Assembly: GCA_026770575.1 (NCBI GenBank)
Contig: MU657166.1
Coordinates: 552,507-589,815, forward strand
Length of the DNA: 37,309 bases
Reading direction: 5' to 3'
DNA from: Pelagophyceae sp. CCMP2097
Taxonomy: Eukaryota; Sar; Pelagophyceae
A program made the translations under genes and the position numbers. A model generated the notes under the pieces. It saw nothing but the letters and a program-made list of their open reading frames with translations, was not told the DNA's origin and did no database searches. Numbering within the stretch: the first letter of the stretch is position 1; each line of letters begins with the position of its first letter. Shown piece by piece: positions 1 to 10,553 of this stretch.

Positions 1-548
1 TCGCGCCACTCGGCGACGGCAGCTTCCAGAAGGCTCGCTACTTATCGAGCGTGTGTTCAAGAAAATCCCAATTTCCACCCTGAGAGAGCCGTGCGGTGGA
101 GGGCCTGGGGGGTGGGGGGAAATTAGGGTGAAGACCGGACGGACCAGATCCGTTACCTCGTCCCCATCCTCCCTCGGGGAAGGGGACCACCCACTTGCCA
201 CGCTCTCTCTCTTCCAGAGGCGTCCGCAACGCTGATCACGATACTGCGTCGGGCGAGCGGTCCCTCTGGCAATAGCAACAACAACACCCATCGTGTTCTG
301 CCCCTTTGCACAGCGCATCAGGGTGGGTACGACCGAATAACCGGCCCGCAGGGGAGTCCCCGACAAGCGGCGGAGAGGAGTCCTCGAGGCACGACCTTGA
401 ACGCCACGAGTGCCGCTTCGGTCACGACGGAACGAGGTTTTAATTCGCTAAATGATTCTGCAAGGCAAGCGACAAGGGACAGGCAGCCTGAGCCTGGCTG
501 GCGCGGAGCCGAATGGCGCGGGAGGCCTCATCGGAGCGTGGGAAGAGA
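1..548. other. No supported gene; downstream flank of the membrane-protein gene
   Basis: Several short frames exist on both strands, but none reads like a conserved protein and none joins to a neighbour by consistent splicing. The stretch lies beyond the stop codon of the minus-strand membrane-protein gene, so its right part may be 3' UTR. I see no repeat, RNA gene or clear promoter here. Confidence 0.5.
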
Positions 549-1598
549 TCATCGTTTTGTAATAGGGTGCGGCGCGCGGCAGGTGGCCCCTTGCTCGAGG
601 CGGTCGAGGCGGGGGCGCGGCTTGCTTGACGCCGTTTTTTTAGACGCCGTCGTCGTCCGTCGTGCTCTTAAACTGCGGCCGGATTGGCCTATTTTCGCGT
701 CGGCCGTGGGCTGCAAGGGCGAAACGTACCGCATGGGGAGCGAGGCTCGTCCGAGGTACTGCCGCTCGTCGTCTTGATTGCGCATGTCCGCGATAGGCTC
801 GTACGCCGAGATGTACAGCGACCGGCCCGGCGGCGCGGCGGCCCGAGGGCGCGGTTCCGATCGCTCGCCGTTGCCGAACCGCTCGCCGTTGCCGCCTTCC
901 GGCGACCCTCCAGACGTGTCATCTTCGAAGACGTCTCTCGAGACGAAATATAGAGGCGCCAGGATCATCAGCGCGATGGAGAAGAGCACCGACAACGTGA
1001 AGAGGAAGCGCGCGGACCGATGCAGCGCGCGGTTCTGCCGGACGCGCACCTGCTGATAAAGGCCGTCAATCACAGCCTCTTCATAAATAGACTTGTGCGT
1101 AAACTCCTCCAGCAGCGTCGCTTCCGCGCCCCACATGCCCGCCGACTGCACCGCGACGAGGAACGTGACGCACCTATGTCGCGAAGTCGCAAACCGAGGC
1201 GCTTCGACGAGCCACACTCACACGGCGCCGAAAAAGTGGCCAAAGCCCATGACCGACGCCCGGCGCCTGAGCGTGAGCAGGACGCCCCAGCCGCTGAGGA
1301 AGCAGAAGAACATGCCCGTCGTCACTCCCGCGAAGCAGAGGCTCGAGTTGACCTTGTAGAGCATCTTCAAGCCCGCCGGGTGCACGCACGGCTCCACGTA
1401 GCAGGAACCGCAGCACGACGCCGAGACGCAAAGGAACCTAAGGGCGAGTAAGGACGCGCGCCGGGACTTCTCCGAGGCGAGAGATTACGCTTTTCCTACG
1501 CACAGGAATCCGCCAAACCCCATGGCGAGCTCGATCCCGACCAGCGCCTTTGCGCGGAACTCGGAGTCGTAGCCCTGCATGTGCTGCGCGAACTCCAT
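549..1598 (-). CDS. Four-TM membrane protein of unknown function, three exons
   Basis: Exon model on the minus strand: 1598-1504, 1437-1222 and 1173-549, with introns GTGCGT...TTAG and GTGAGT...ATAG. Phases agree and give 311 residues. Four hydrophobic segments are visible, near residues 17-38, 64-88, 94-116 and 160-182. A Cys-rich loop (CCGSC) follows TM1 and a charged helical stretch lies between TM3 and TM4. The last ~125 residues are a Gly/Pro/Arg/Ser-rich tail that looks disordered. No family was recognised. The start is uncertain: the frame stays open upstream of the chosen ATG (…FSGPVCARVG then Met), back to a TTTTAG that could be a splice acceptor, so one or more 5' exons may be missing. 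The gene is divergent from the CCDC57-like gene. Confidence 0.6.
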
Positions 1599-1770
1599 GC
1601 CAACGCGCGCGCACACGGGCCCGGAGAATCCGAGCCTTCTCTCGCCTGAATTCTCTCGACTAAAACATCACGGAACGGAACTCGAAATCTTCCTGAATCG
1701 ATTCGATCGACGCCGGCGCGGGCGGCGCAGCAGCGGCCCGCGAGGACCTTTGGAGGCAGGGGGTGGCACA

Positions 1771-1800
1771 GTTTTTCGATGCATTAGTTTTTCGATGCAT
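1771..1800. repeat. Two-copy direct repeat, period 16
   Basis: Two perfect copies of GTTTTTCGATGCAT begin at 1771 and 1787, separated by TA. They lie about 125 bases upstream of the CCDC57-like start. They could be a duplicated factor site; nothing further is visible. Confidence 0.6.
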
Positions 1801-1890
1801 CTTCGAGGCGGGCCTTTTAGCCACCGGTGCGACCCCTGCACGGAGGCAGGCCCTGCCACTTCCCGCTTCTTCCTTTCGGCGAGGAAGTTT

Positions 1891-1904
1891 AAACATTTCG
1901 GCGA
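1891..1904 (+). promoter_or_regulatory. Shared upstream motif, copy 1
   Basis: AAACATTTCGGCGA ends about 20 bases before the ATG at 1926. Near-identical copies sit before the methyltransferase gene (5454-5468) and the PSF1 gene (9513-9525), which suggests a common promoter or start-region element. Confidence 0.45.
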
Positions 1905-1925
1905 AGAGTGGTGTCCGCCGTTGCC

Positions 1926-4797
1926 ATGACGGCGCCGTGGTCGGCGCCGGACGAGCTGCGCGCCTTGATCGAGGCCAAGGAGCGCGAGCTCGGCGAGCTC
2001 GGCAGCTTCCGCGTCGAGCAATTGGAACAAGTGGCAAAGGCAAAAACGCAGCAACTGGAAGAGGCTCATTCGAAACTCGCCGCTTTAAAAGATGATTTCA
2101 CCTACAACCTCAGACTCATAGAGGAGCGCGACGCCGAACTCTCCGCTTTGGAGGCGTGCCTTTCGGACTTGCAGCAGCAGAAGCAAGACCGCGATGGGGA
2201 AGTTTCAGAGCTCCGCGTCGCTTTAGACGAACAGTCCTCCGCCGCCGCCGGCGGCGCAGAGACGATGCAGCTCCGAGAGGCGTACTGGCACGCCAAGCTC
2301 CGCGAGGCGCGAGACGACTCGGACGGTGCGCCTCTTTACGCTTTTGGACGCCTCCTGACCGCTTACCCGATCGTCGTCCCGCGTAGCCGTGCGCCGCGCG
2401 CACGCCGAGGCGCAACGCGGCTGGCGCGACGTCGAAGCAAAGTTGAGGCTGGAGTGCGCGCAAAAGGTCCGCGACGCTGCAGAGGGTAACGACCGCGCGC
2501 GCGAGGTGTGTTCCCCCTATCGGAGAGTCTTCCCATGCATCGTCTCGGTCCCTTTGCGTCGATGTCCCGTCGACAGGCGCTGGCCGAAGCTTTAGAAGAG
2601 GCCTCGACGCGGCGCGACGCCGAGACGCGGTGCCGAGAAGAGGCGCTGGCTGAGGCGGCGCACGCGGCCGAGGCGCGCGTCGACGCGGCGCAGCGGCGCG
2701 CGGAGCGCGCGGCGGCGCTCAAGGCCGAGGCCGAAGAGGCTCTGGAGGCTTCAGAGGCCGGGAAGAGGGAAGCGGCTTTGGCGCTGCAAAAAGAGCGCTT
2801 CGAGCGCGAGGACGAGGCTCGACGCGCCGCGCAGCGCGAGGCGCAGCTCGACGAGCGCCTTACGTCGCTGCGCACCGCGGCAAGCCGCGCCGACGACCAA
2901 GCGCGCGCGCAGCTGGCGGACCTCGCGAGAGCGCGCGAGGCCGCGGAGCGCGATGCCAACGATTCGCGGCGCGACGCCGAGTCGGCGGCGCGCGAGGCCG
3001 ACGCCTCAGCGCAGCGCGCCGCCGACGTTGCGGCGCGTCTCGCCGACGACGCGCAAAGAGCGCTGGCATCGAGGCACGCTAGCGAACTGTCTGCGGCTGA
3101 GGACCGACAGCACAAAGATTCCGAGGCCCACCGAAACGACCGCGACCAGCACTTCCTCGCCCAGCGCGATCGCCTCGAGGAATCAGTCCGCGACGCGCAA
3201 GCGGTGCGTTTTTATTCGTGTGTGAAGCATCGAGCCGCCGTCGACGCTTCCCTGCAGGCTCTCCGCGAGGCGCGTGTGGACCACGAGGCCGCGCTGGCGA
3301 CGCAGCAGCGCCTCTTCGACGAGGCGTTCGCGCGGCTCGCCTCTGACGCCGAAGCCAAGGCTGCTCGGCGCGCAGACGAGGCGCGCGCATCTTTGATGCA
3401 GCGCGTCGTCGAGCCCAAAGTCGGCGCGCTGACGGCGGAGCGCGACGCTTTTCAGGCCGAGGCCGCCGACGCCCAGGTTCGCTTCGAGGCTCTGAAGAGG
3501 GCGCACGAGACGAAATTCCGTGACCTGGAAGTCCTCCATGAAAACCAGCTCGACAAGCTCAAGGCGACGCTGCGGCCTTTAGAAGACGACGACTACCCCG
3601 CCAGCATCGCGCTGCCGCCGCCGCCGCCGCGCCGCGAGTGCGTCGAAGAGGTCTCTCGGGGAGGCCCTCCACCGATGAGGTGCGGCGGCGGACTCGCTTT
3701 TTAGGCGGCCGGGTGGCCTGTTGGACGATCGCGTGGCGGCGGCGATCGACGAGCAGTTTGCGGGCCGGCCGGCGGCGCTGTCGCCTCTCTTCAGCGACGA
3801 CTACGGGGAAGCGAGCCCGATGCCAACGTTCCCGTCGTCTGCGAAGAGCTACTACGACGGCGCGGCCGAAGAAAAGCGGATGGATGCTCTAAGGTCGAGC
3901 CAGGAGTCGGCGCGGCGGTCGCACGACGCGGCGAATGCGAGTTCATCGGAAGTCGAGCGGCAGCGCATTATCATCTCCGCCATGCGCGCTGACCTCGACG
4001 CCATCCGCGCCGACGCGCAAAGGCGCGAGCAGGACCGCGACGCCGACGCCGACGCGGAAAGGCGCCAAAACGACCAAGCGAGGCAGCAGCGCGACGCCGT
4101 TGCAGCAAGGCGAGAACGCGCCCTCGAGGACGACGCCTTAAACGCGCAAAGACGCCTCGAAACGCTCGGCGCCGAGCGCGACCAGCTCATGGAGATGAGC
4201 AACGCTCTGCGGGCCGAGCTCCGCAAGGCGAGGCGCGCCTCTGCGCAAGTCGACGACGGCCGCTTAGAAGACGTACGGCGCGACGATTCGAGGCGCAGCG
4301 ACGACTACCACCGCGACGGTCGCTTCGACGAGGATCGCCGCGATGCGCTCGAACGCCGCGGCGCGCCGCCCGAGTACGTTCGGCGGCATTCGCCCGACCG
4401 CGACGCTCGGCGGCAATCGCCGGACCGGCGGCATGCGTCGCCGGACCGGCGGCAGGCGGCGGACCGCGAGGCTCGGCGACAGGCGTCGGACCTCGACGCC
4501 GTCGACGCGCTCGCCGCGCGGAACCGCGAGCTGTCGGAAGAAGTGGAAAGGCTGCGTCGGCGGCCTGCGGCGGACCTCGGCGCGCTGCGAGCATCGTTGC
4601 GTGACCGCGCCGACGATTCGCGGCGCGACGACCGCTCGCCGCCGCGCACCTCCGTCGTCGGCGCCGCGCCCGCGCGCGCGCCGCGCGCGCCGGCGGTGGC
4701 GCCGCGGCGCGCGCCGGCGACCCAAAAAACACAGACGCAGCAGAGCTCCAAGCTCTCGCGGCCCAAGATCCGCAACTATAATCAAATCGACGACTAA
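1926..4797 (+). CDS. CCDC57: CCDC57-like centriolar/centrosomal coiled-coil protein, five exons
   Basis: Exons 1926-2325, 2387-2505, 2577-3203, 3258-3637 and 3705-4797; all phases close, giving 872 residues. Donors are GTGCGC, GTGTGT, GTGCGT and GTGCGT. The N-terminus (QLEEAHSKLAALKDDFTYNL then IEERDAELSALEA) lines up with the conserved N-terminal block of animal CCDC57. Known family role: a centrosome and centriolar-satellite protein needed for centriole duplication and spindle function. The middle is Ala/Arg/Glu heptad-rich coiled coil, a PPPPP stretch sits before the last exon, a second coiled-coil block follows, then an Arg/Asp/Ser-rich RRHSPDR repeat region. The C-terminus ends KIRNYNQIDD. 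The 54-nt third intron is in frame and could be retained without a stop. Orthology rests on the N-terminal block; the rest is low complexity. Confidence 0.75.
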
Positions 4798-5111
4798 CGA
4801 AGCCCAAGAGGGGGCGGGTCGTCGGACGCTTCGGCCGGCGGCGCGGCGGCACAGGTGTTTCAGGGCTTCGGCAGTATAAAAAGTGGATTTCGTTTTTGGC
4901 GAGCGTCGAATGTTCGAATGTGCAAGGACAAAAACCGTTTTTGGCGGTCTCGGGGTGGCCAAAATACGATCTCCCTCGAGTTTCTGTTCGGGTAGGGGTC
5001 GTTGGCTGGCCTCATGCGACCACACATCCTCTTTAAAGTGTCCTGGGCCTCCCACATTCGAACATGGGCGCCAACTAGGTCAAAAAGTCACATCTCCTCA
5101 GGTATGGAGAA

Positions 5112-5186
5112 TAAGGTGTACACGTCTGATACAGGATGGAAGCTATTTGCAATACAAGCACATCTGCTTATAATGTGTACACCTTA
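5112..5186. repeat. Perfect 12-bp inverted repeat
   Basis: TAAGGTGTACAC at 5112-5123 is the exact reverse complement of GTGTACACCTTA at 5175-5186, with 51 bases between. It could be a 3'-end hairpin of the upstream transcript, a dyad for a regulator, or the ends of a tiny mobile element; no flanking duplication was recognised. Confidence 0.7.
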
Positions 5187-5453
5187 GTCGCCGGCGCCGA
5201 CGACTTGCGATGGTTTCAATGTTATTTTGGCGATTTTAGAGGCTTTCCCGAGGACCTAGCGCCAACATGAAGTATATAAAGCATCCTTGTCGTGTGCTCT
5301 TGGCGGCTGCACCTTCCTTGGGACCGTGCCTCTATTAGTTGGGGAGCCAGGATCTCAAGTGCAAGGTCAAATCGCGAAAATACGGCCCCAAAAACGAAAT
5401 CCCACGAAACACACCGTGGCATTCGAAACACCTTGGTGGCCCGTAAAATCTTT

Positions 5454-5468
5454 AAACATTTTCGGCGA
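5454..5468 (+). promoter_or_regulatory. Shared upstream motif, copy 2
   Basis: AAACATTTTCGGCGA lies about 92 bases before the ATG at 5560. It differs from the copy at 1891 only by one extra T. Confidence 0.45.
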
Positions 5469-5559
5469 GAGAGGGATAGTGCACATAGTCGGGGGCGGCG
5501 CGGCGGCGTGCCACTCAGCCAAGCCATCAGACCCACTCGAGCCGCGGCACCCCTCGCCG

Positions 5560-7141
5560 ATGTCCGCCGAGGCCAAAGGGCGCGACAGCGCGGCCGGCAG
5601 TGCGGGCGCAGCGGAAGATACGTGGTATGAATTGGAACTGGACCGCCTCGCGCGCGTGCTCCCCATGCGCGCGGCGGACCCCGGGTCCGGGCCGGACAGG
5701 TGGACGATGGTCGCCGTCGACTATAACAAAAAGCATCGGAACAAGGTCCGTGCCCTTCTCAGCAGTATTCCGAAGAGACACTCCCTTGGCACTCCTGTCG
5801 TTTCTTGCTTAGTTGCGGCGGCCGAGCCGCACGCCCGACGGCGACGCGGCCGACGGCGACCGCGCGGCCGACGGCGACCTGCCTGACTCTGGCGACGAAG
5901 GCCCGGACAAGCCTCGCACGCGGAATGAGATTTGGGTACGCAAACCTTCTGAAGAGGGCCGCGCGATTCCAGCGGCGTAGCGCGCGTTGCCCGAGATGCA
6001 TTCGTTCGAGTGCGGCCGCGGCGGCGAGTTTGGCGTGGTCACGTACGACGAACAAAAGCGCAAGTGACGAGTCTCTCCTGTTTGAAGACGAGTGTCTCCT
6101 GTTTGACGACGAGTGTCTCCTGTTTGACGACGGAGGATCTCATCGACAACGTAGGCATCCAGTCCTTCATGGACGAGCTCGTCTACGTCTCAAAGTCGCG
6201 GCTTGGGGACAACTTCCATGTCGAAGCCGCTCTCGAGTGCGCAAGAGAAGAGCGGCAGCGCGACATGCGCATGGAGGAGGAATATTCCTACGGCGAGGTC
6301 GGCTACGTCTTTCTGGCCTGCGTCTTTGTCAAGCTGAACAGGATACATGGTCACTTTGGCAGGCAGAACTCGGGCGTCTTCGCGCTCCTTGGGGCAGTGC
6401 GTTAATGCAAAGGCGCTTTCTGAGACGATGCTCGTTGATGGGCGTTCAACGGTGTCGCTAGGGCCTGGGCAAGGTGGGCATCGTGGCGACGCTGTGCTGC
6501 ACTTTTCAAATCATAATGGCCTTTGAGCAAATCGAGGCCCTCGTCCGCAAGTCCGACCAGCTCTTCGTGCGCTACCAAATGGTCATCCTGCCGCAGATGA
6601 CGAGCGAGGTACGCAAGGCGCTTTTGACGTTAAAAGACGCGAACGGTAGGAAAAAGAGGCGCGCGCCGCTGATTTGCTCCAGGTCGAGTTCAAGCACGCC
6701 GACTTTTTCGAAGACGACTCGTGGTGCGACGGCACCGTCGAGTGGACGTTTGTGAGCCGTAGCGTAGGCTGGCGGCGACGTGCGTTTACGTCGACCTGAC
6801 GTGTTTCTCTCCGGAGCTCGTGCAGCGGATTTCCAAGCTCTGCGAGGAGCTGGTGCACATGGCCGTCGTGATCACCCTGACCAAGCCGTTGGTCTCGGAC
6901 AAGTTTGTCCTGCTCTTTATGGAGCGAGGGCCGACGTCGTGGGGTGCGTGCTTTCCGAAGAGCAATCAGGCTCGAAAAAGTTGCCGTAGGCAACTCGACG
7001 GTCTTCGCTTTCGAGCGCAAGCTAGACTCACCCGAGTTGTTGGCGCTGACGGCAGAAACGCGGCGAAAGAAGGAAGTCGCGGCGGCGAGAGCCAAGTACG
7101 ACGAAGAGGAGGCGGCACGGCAAGCCGAAGACGACGAGTAA
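5560..7141 (+). CDS. DOT1-type SAM-dependent methyltransferase, about eight exons
   Basis: Best model: exons 5560-5745, 5813-5935, 5981-6063, ~6114-6396, 6462-6608, 6683-6723, 6768-6943 and 6990-7141, closing in phase at 396 residues. The fold reads as a class I methyltransferase: a Gly-rich SAM loop (GAGLGKVG), an acidic strand end (FEQIEAL), FFEDDSW before the post-motif strand (VYVDLTCFSPEL), then VVITLTKPL and TSWGNSTVFAFERK. This order resembles DOT1-family histone H3 lysine-79 methyltransferases, so a nuclear chromatin role is likely but inferred. The N-terminal ~130 residues are an acidic linker plus an unassigned region. The C-terminus is a short charged helix. The acceptor at ~6113 is the weak point, because that intron consists of a 21-nt tandem repeat and offers several equivalent AGs in the same phase. 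Confidence 0.6.
6066..6128 (+). repeat. 21-nt tandem repeat, three copies, at an intron
   Basis: Units start at 6066, 6087 and 6108 (GACGAGTGTCTCCTGTTT plus GAC or GAA). The array begins two bases after the GTGACG donor. Each unit carries an AG in the same phase, so array length may change without breaking the reading frame. Confidence 0.8.
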
Positions 7142-7525
7142 ACGGTCCCGTCTCCCATTGGGCGCCTGAGGCGAGGGGCCGCGTCGAGCGCAGCGCGGCC
7201 GTTGCTCGGGGCCAAACGAGATGCCACCTCGGAGGCCCGAGCAGCTGCGCTCAGCCTGCGCACCTCGCGATCGGTGGCCTATGAATGGTCAAATGGCCAA
7301 CGGATTGTTCGGGAACGTGCGTTCACGTCAAAAATTAATGACGTCCAAATGCGTCGTTTCGAGACGATCACAGAGCTCAAGTCATCTGAAAGTTGAGCGA
7401 AAGTTCTTTGTGCCAGCCTGGCAGCATGTCGGCAATTTCGGCGGCAAAGCACGAGCCGCAGTGTGCTGACTTTACTGGCGCCCCGTCTTCGGCCGACGCA
7501 GCGCGGCTGCGGGTTTCGCCCGAGG
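7142..7525. other. Intergenic region upstream of the WW-cyclin gene
   Basis: No supported gene. It includes AATTTCGGCGG at 7434-7444, a weak match to the shared upstream motif, about 80 bases before the chosen start. An alternative ATG at 7426 opens a different frame and does not join to the WW exon, so I treat this stretch as promoter and 5' UTR. Confidence 0.45.
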
Positions 7526-9333
7526 ATGAAGCGTTCGAGCTTCGGGTCGATGATGGACCGCGTTTCCCACGTCGTCGGATATACCAAGCCGGTGAAAGAG
7601 GGGTTCGACTCGTCGCACGACGAGGAGAAGAAGGACGCCCGACGCGCGCAGCCAAAGGCGCCGCAGCCCAAGCCCGCGGGTGCCCTGCGCTGGAAGGAGG
7701 CGCGAGACCCGAAGACCGGTGCGTTGCGCGCCCTGCCTTTTCTGGAGCGTTTGTTTGACCCGTCTCCGCCTTTGACCCATCTTCCTAGGGCGAACGTACT
7801 ACTACGATGTGGTCACCCGCGAGACGCAGTGGAACAAGCCCATGGAGCTGCTGGAGCCGCTGGAGCGCGAGGCGAAGTCGAGGGAGAAGGAGCAGCTGTG
7901 AGTGTTTTTTTTGTGGCGCGCCGGAGCCTCGAATCTCGCCCCTTTAGGCGGACATTTTTCGATGAAATGGAACGGAACATGCGCAAGAACTTTGAGAGCG
8001 GCCTGCTCTCGACGGACGTCATGCCGCCGTCGCACGGCTTGGGGTGGAAGCCGCCGCGAATGACGAGCGGGTCCATATCGTGAGTCCACATAAACACACA
8101 GTTGGCTCGTCTTCGAAGTGGAACCACCGCGGACTTCGAAGTCGCACCCCCCCGCCCTTTAGGTCCGAGTCTGGCTCGCGCCTCCTGCGGACGCTGTCCA
8201 CTTACGACGATTCCTTTTTGGAAGAGCCCGTGCTTGACGACGACCGCGAGGCTCTGCGCTACGCCGGCGCCGGCGCGCGGCGGCGACGGCGGTCGCTGTC
8301 GCCGCGCAGCATGGCCTGGTCGCGCGAGATCTCTGAGCTGCGAGCCGTCGCAAGGGAGCGGTCGGCGAAGCGGCGCGGCGAGGACGAAGTGGTTGACAAG
8401 TCCATCTTCCCCCTGGTTGACAAGTCCATCTTCCCCCCGCACAGCGGCGCTCCCGGCGAGGCTTCTGAGCGGACGGTGGACGACTTGTTCTTGCTGACTC
8501 AGCCGGCTTTCCACCGCGCCCGGAATTCGACGGGCACTATGTTTATCGATCATACGCTGGCTTCGCCAGACAAGGACGCTACGATCCGCTGCGTTTGCCA
8601 CGTCCTCCGCGCGCACATGGCCGCTGCCGACGCGGCGCCCCGGATGCGGGCCGAGTCGGACTCGCGGGCGCGCGAATTCGCCGTCTTCGAGGATGACGAC
8701 TACGTAGAGGAGGACGACGACCATCTACCGTCAGCTGCCAAACTCGTCGCCTTTTACCGAGACGTCTTCTCGCGCGGCCAGCTGGAGCTGGAGTGCATCG
8801 TGACGTCTTTGATCTACGTGGAGCGGCTCTTACGCGCGACGAGGGGCAGGATCAAGCTGCGGGCTTCAAATTGGCGTCCAATCCTTTTCGCCGCAATGGT
8901 CATGGCTTCAAAGGTCTGCGACGACTTGTCCATGTGGAACGCGGACTTTGGGCACATCTGCCGCGCCTTTGACTTGCAGAGGATCAATGCGTTGGAGGCT
9001 GCGTTGTTGAGGGCGTACGGCTTTAACGCGACGGTGCCGGCCAGCGAATACGCAAAGTACTATTTCCATTTGCGTTCCATGGCCGCCCGCCTCGGCCTCG
9101 CCACAGGCGCCGACGCCGGGCCTTTAGACGTCACCACCGCGCGCGGCATTGCGCTAAGGTCGCGGGCACACTACGGCGGCGCGGAGGACTTGCCGGCGCC
9201 TAATCTCCGCCGGGCAATGTCACTCGGCGCGGACCCGCGCCACGAGGCTCGGCGCAAGGTCCAGGCGACGCTGGAGCAGATCGTGGATATGTCACCGACC
9301 AAAGTCGCCGGCGTCACGGCCAGCCCCAAGTAG
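7526..9333 (+). CDS. CCNY: Cyclin Y-like protein with an N-terminal WW domain, four exons
   Basis: Exons 7526-7718, 7789-7897, 7948-8079 and 8163-9333; phases close, giving 534 residues. A WW domain is split across the first intron: W56, the YYY core at 68-70, W79 and P82. WW domains bind Pro-rich ligands. The C-terminal half is a cyclin box of the cyclin Y type (about 330-460): SLIYVERLL, NWRPILFAAMVMASKVCDD, and VPASEYAKYYFHLRS at its end. Just before it, MFIDHTLASPDKDATIRCVC matches the conserved pre-box segment of this family. Cyclin Y proteins are known to activate PFTAIRE/PCTAIRE kinases, often at membranes. An acidic insert (DDDYVEEDDD) precedes the box, and a 24-nt duplication gives two VDKSIFP units near residue 220. 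The combination with WW is unusual. Confidence 0.85.
8392..8439 (+). repeat. 24-nt in-frame tandem duplication inside the cyclin gene
   Basis: Two units begin at 8392 and 8416 with GTTGACAAGTCCATCTTCCC and encode VDKSIFPL then VDKSIFPP. The length is a multiple of three, so the frame is kept. High identity suggests a recent duplication. Confidence 0.85.
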
Positions 9334-9512
9334 AAGGCCTTGGCACACACCTCTTCCAAGACTTTTTCCAAAACATCCTTCAATAATACTCAGACGATTT
9401 CAGACTCTCGTGAAGCCAGCGCCAAACGCGGCGAGAAGGATGCCTGGCGGTCCAAGCTCGGGAAAAAAACCTCCCAAGACTCAAAGATTTGTTCCCCCCG
9501 TCGTTGGGGTTC

Positions 9513-9525
9513 AAATTTTCGGCGA
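9513..9525 (+). promoter_or_regulatory. Shared upstream motif, copy 3
   Basis: AAATTTTCGGCGA lies 14 bases before the PSF1 start at 9540, a spacing close to that of the CCDC57-like copy (21 bases). Confidence 0.45.
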
Positions 9526-9539
9526 CCCCTCCTCAAAAC

Positions 9540-10531
9540 ATGGCGGCGTCTTCTCGGAAGCTGCTGGAGAGCATCTCGCGCTCGGTGCGTGGGGCGGTCG
9601 ACCTTTGCAACGCAGGCGAACGAATTAGGCGAACAACGCCGCCGTGCCCATCAGCGCGTACGAGGACGACGCGCTCCGGGACCTCGCAAGTTTGCCGCAC
9701 CGTCGACGACGCCTCAGCCTTTGCGCAGGTCGCCGAGAGCAACGCGCTATACCAGGACATCGTCGAGCTCATGCAGGGTGCGCCTCGCGCCTCGTTGCGA
9801 CCGCCAAGCGACCTATGGCCCTCTAGGCGGCGAGGCAGCGCGCGCCGGCGCCCGAAAGCCGTTCTGGCGTTGTGTGATGATACGTCTGTAGGAGCTGACG
9901 GAGCTGACGGACGGCGTCAAGGTCCTATGCATTTTCCTTCTGCGGTCCCTTTTTTATACGAGAGGTCCCTCCACGGTCCTCGACGCTCGCGGCAGGCGGC
10001 GCTGGTGGTGCACCACCAGATGATTCTGCGGCACAAGAGAGTGGCGCTCCACTACCTGCAGCATCGCATCGAGACGCTGTCAAGGTGCGTACACGCGGCG
10101 CCAGCCACCGTAGTTTAAAGCCTCTGAAGGCTCCGATGGCAAGCCGGCCTCGTCCTCCCGGAGGAGATCCGGGCGAACATGAGCCCGCACGAGCGCGTGA
10201 GTCGTCCACATTGCCGTTTCTCTTCGAAACGCTGACTTTGTAGACGTTTTACAAAGAATACGATGATCTCTTTACCGACTTTTCACGTTACATCAAGCTC
10301 GACCTCACCGCCGGTGCGCCTTTTGAAGACGGCAAGCCCCCGCCGACCCGAAACGCAGGCACGCGCCCTCCCAAGGACCTGTTCATCGAAGTGCGGGCAA
10401 GTGTCGACTGCGGCCAAGTCGCCACGGAGCACTCTGGAATCATCACGTTGGACCAGGGCACTTCCCATTTCCTGAGAGCCTCAGACGTCGAGCACCTCAT
10501 CCACCAGGGCATGCTCGAGCACATCGTCTGA
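9540..10531 (+). CDS. GINS1: GINS complex subunit PSF1, about seven exons
   Basis: Likely exons 9540-9584, 9629-9689, 9718-9777, 9892-9921, 9996-10084, 10130-10196 and 10244-10531, about 210 residues, close to the usual PSF1 length (~200). Family marks: a long helix LRHKRVALHYLQHRIETLSR, LRWQAGLVLPEEIRANMS, then PPKDLFIEVRAS, TLDQGTSHFLRASDVEHLI and a terminal LEHIV, as in human PSF1 (…LIRQGVLEHILS). Known role: part of the CMG replicative helicase in the nucleus, needed to start and extend DNA replication. Two oddities: the intron at 9690-9717 would be only 28 nt, and the junction between 9777 and 9892 is off by one base in every model I tried. A one-base sequence error or a missed micro-exon would explain that. 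The 5' and 3' parts are otherwise secure. Confidence 0.85.
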
Positions 10532-10553
10532 GATACCTTACCTAACACACGAT

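Larger units (their letters stand above)
1599..1925. promoter_or_regulatory. Divergent intergenic region between membrane protein and CCDC57-like gene
   Basis: Probable bidirectional promoter region. It holds a two-copy GTTTTTCGATGCAT direct repeat (1771-1800). Two adjacent TTTCGGCGA cores follow at 1875-1883 and 1896-1904, the second within the shared upstream motif. Part of it may instead be a 5' intron or exon of the minus-strand gene. Confidence 0.4.
4798..5559. other. Intergenic region with TATA-like sites and an inverted repeat
   Basis: No convincing gene. It contains TATAAAAAG near 4874, TATATAAAG near 5273, recurrent TTTTTGGCG cores (about 4893, 4938 and 5226), and a perfect 12-bp inverted repeat at 5112-5186. 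The frame of the following methyltransferase is open back to 5287 but has no ATG before 5560. The 3' UTR of the upstream gene and the promoter of the downstream gene should both lie here. Confidence 0.45.

Noticed and set aside
1174..1431. Leu/Arg-rich frame on the minus strand
   Set aside because: It is the shadow of exon 2 of the membrane-protein gene, whose true frame gives a TM segment and fits both splice phases.
3680..3704. A 25-nt intron in the CCDC57-like gene
   Set aside because: It keeps the phase, but a 67-nt intron from 3638 with a GTGCGT donor also keeps it and matches the other introns.
5287..5559. N-terminal extension of the methyltransferase
   Set aside because: The frame is open but has no ATG, and the predicted residues look like translated intergenic DNA.
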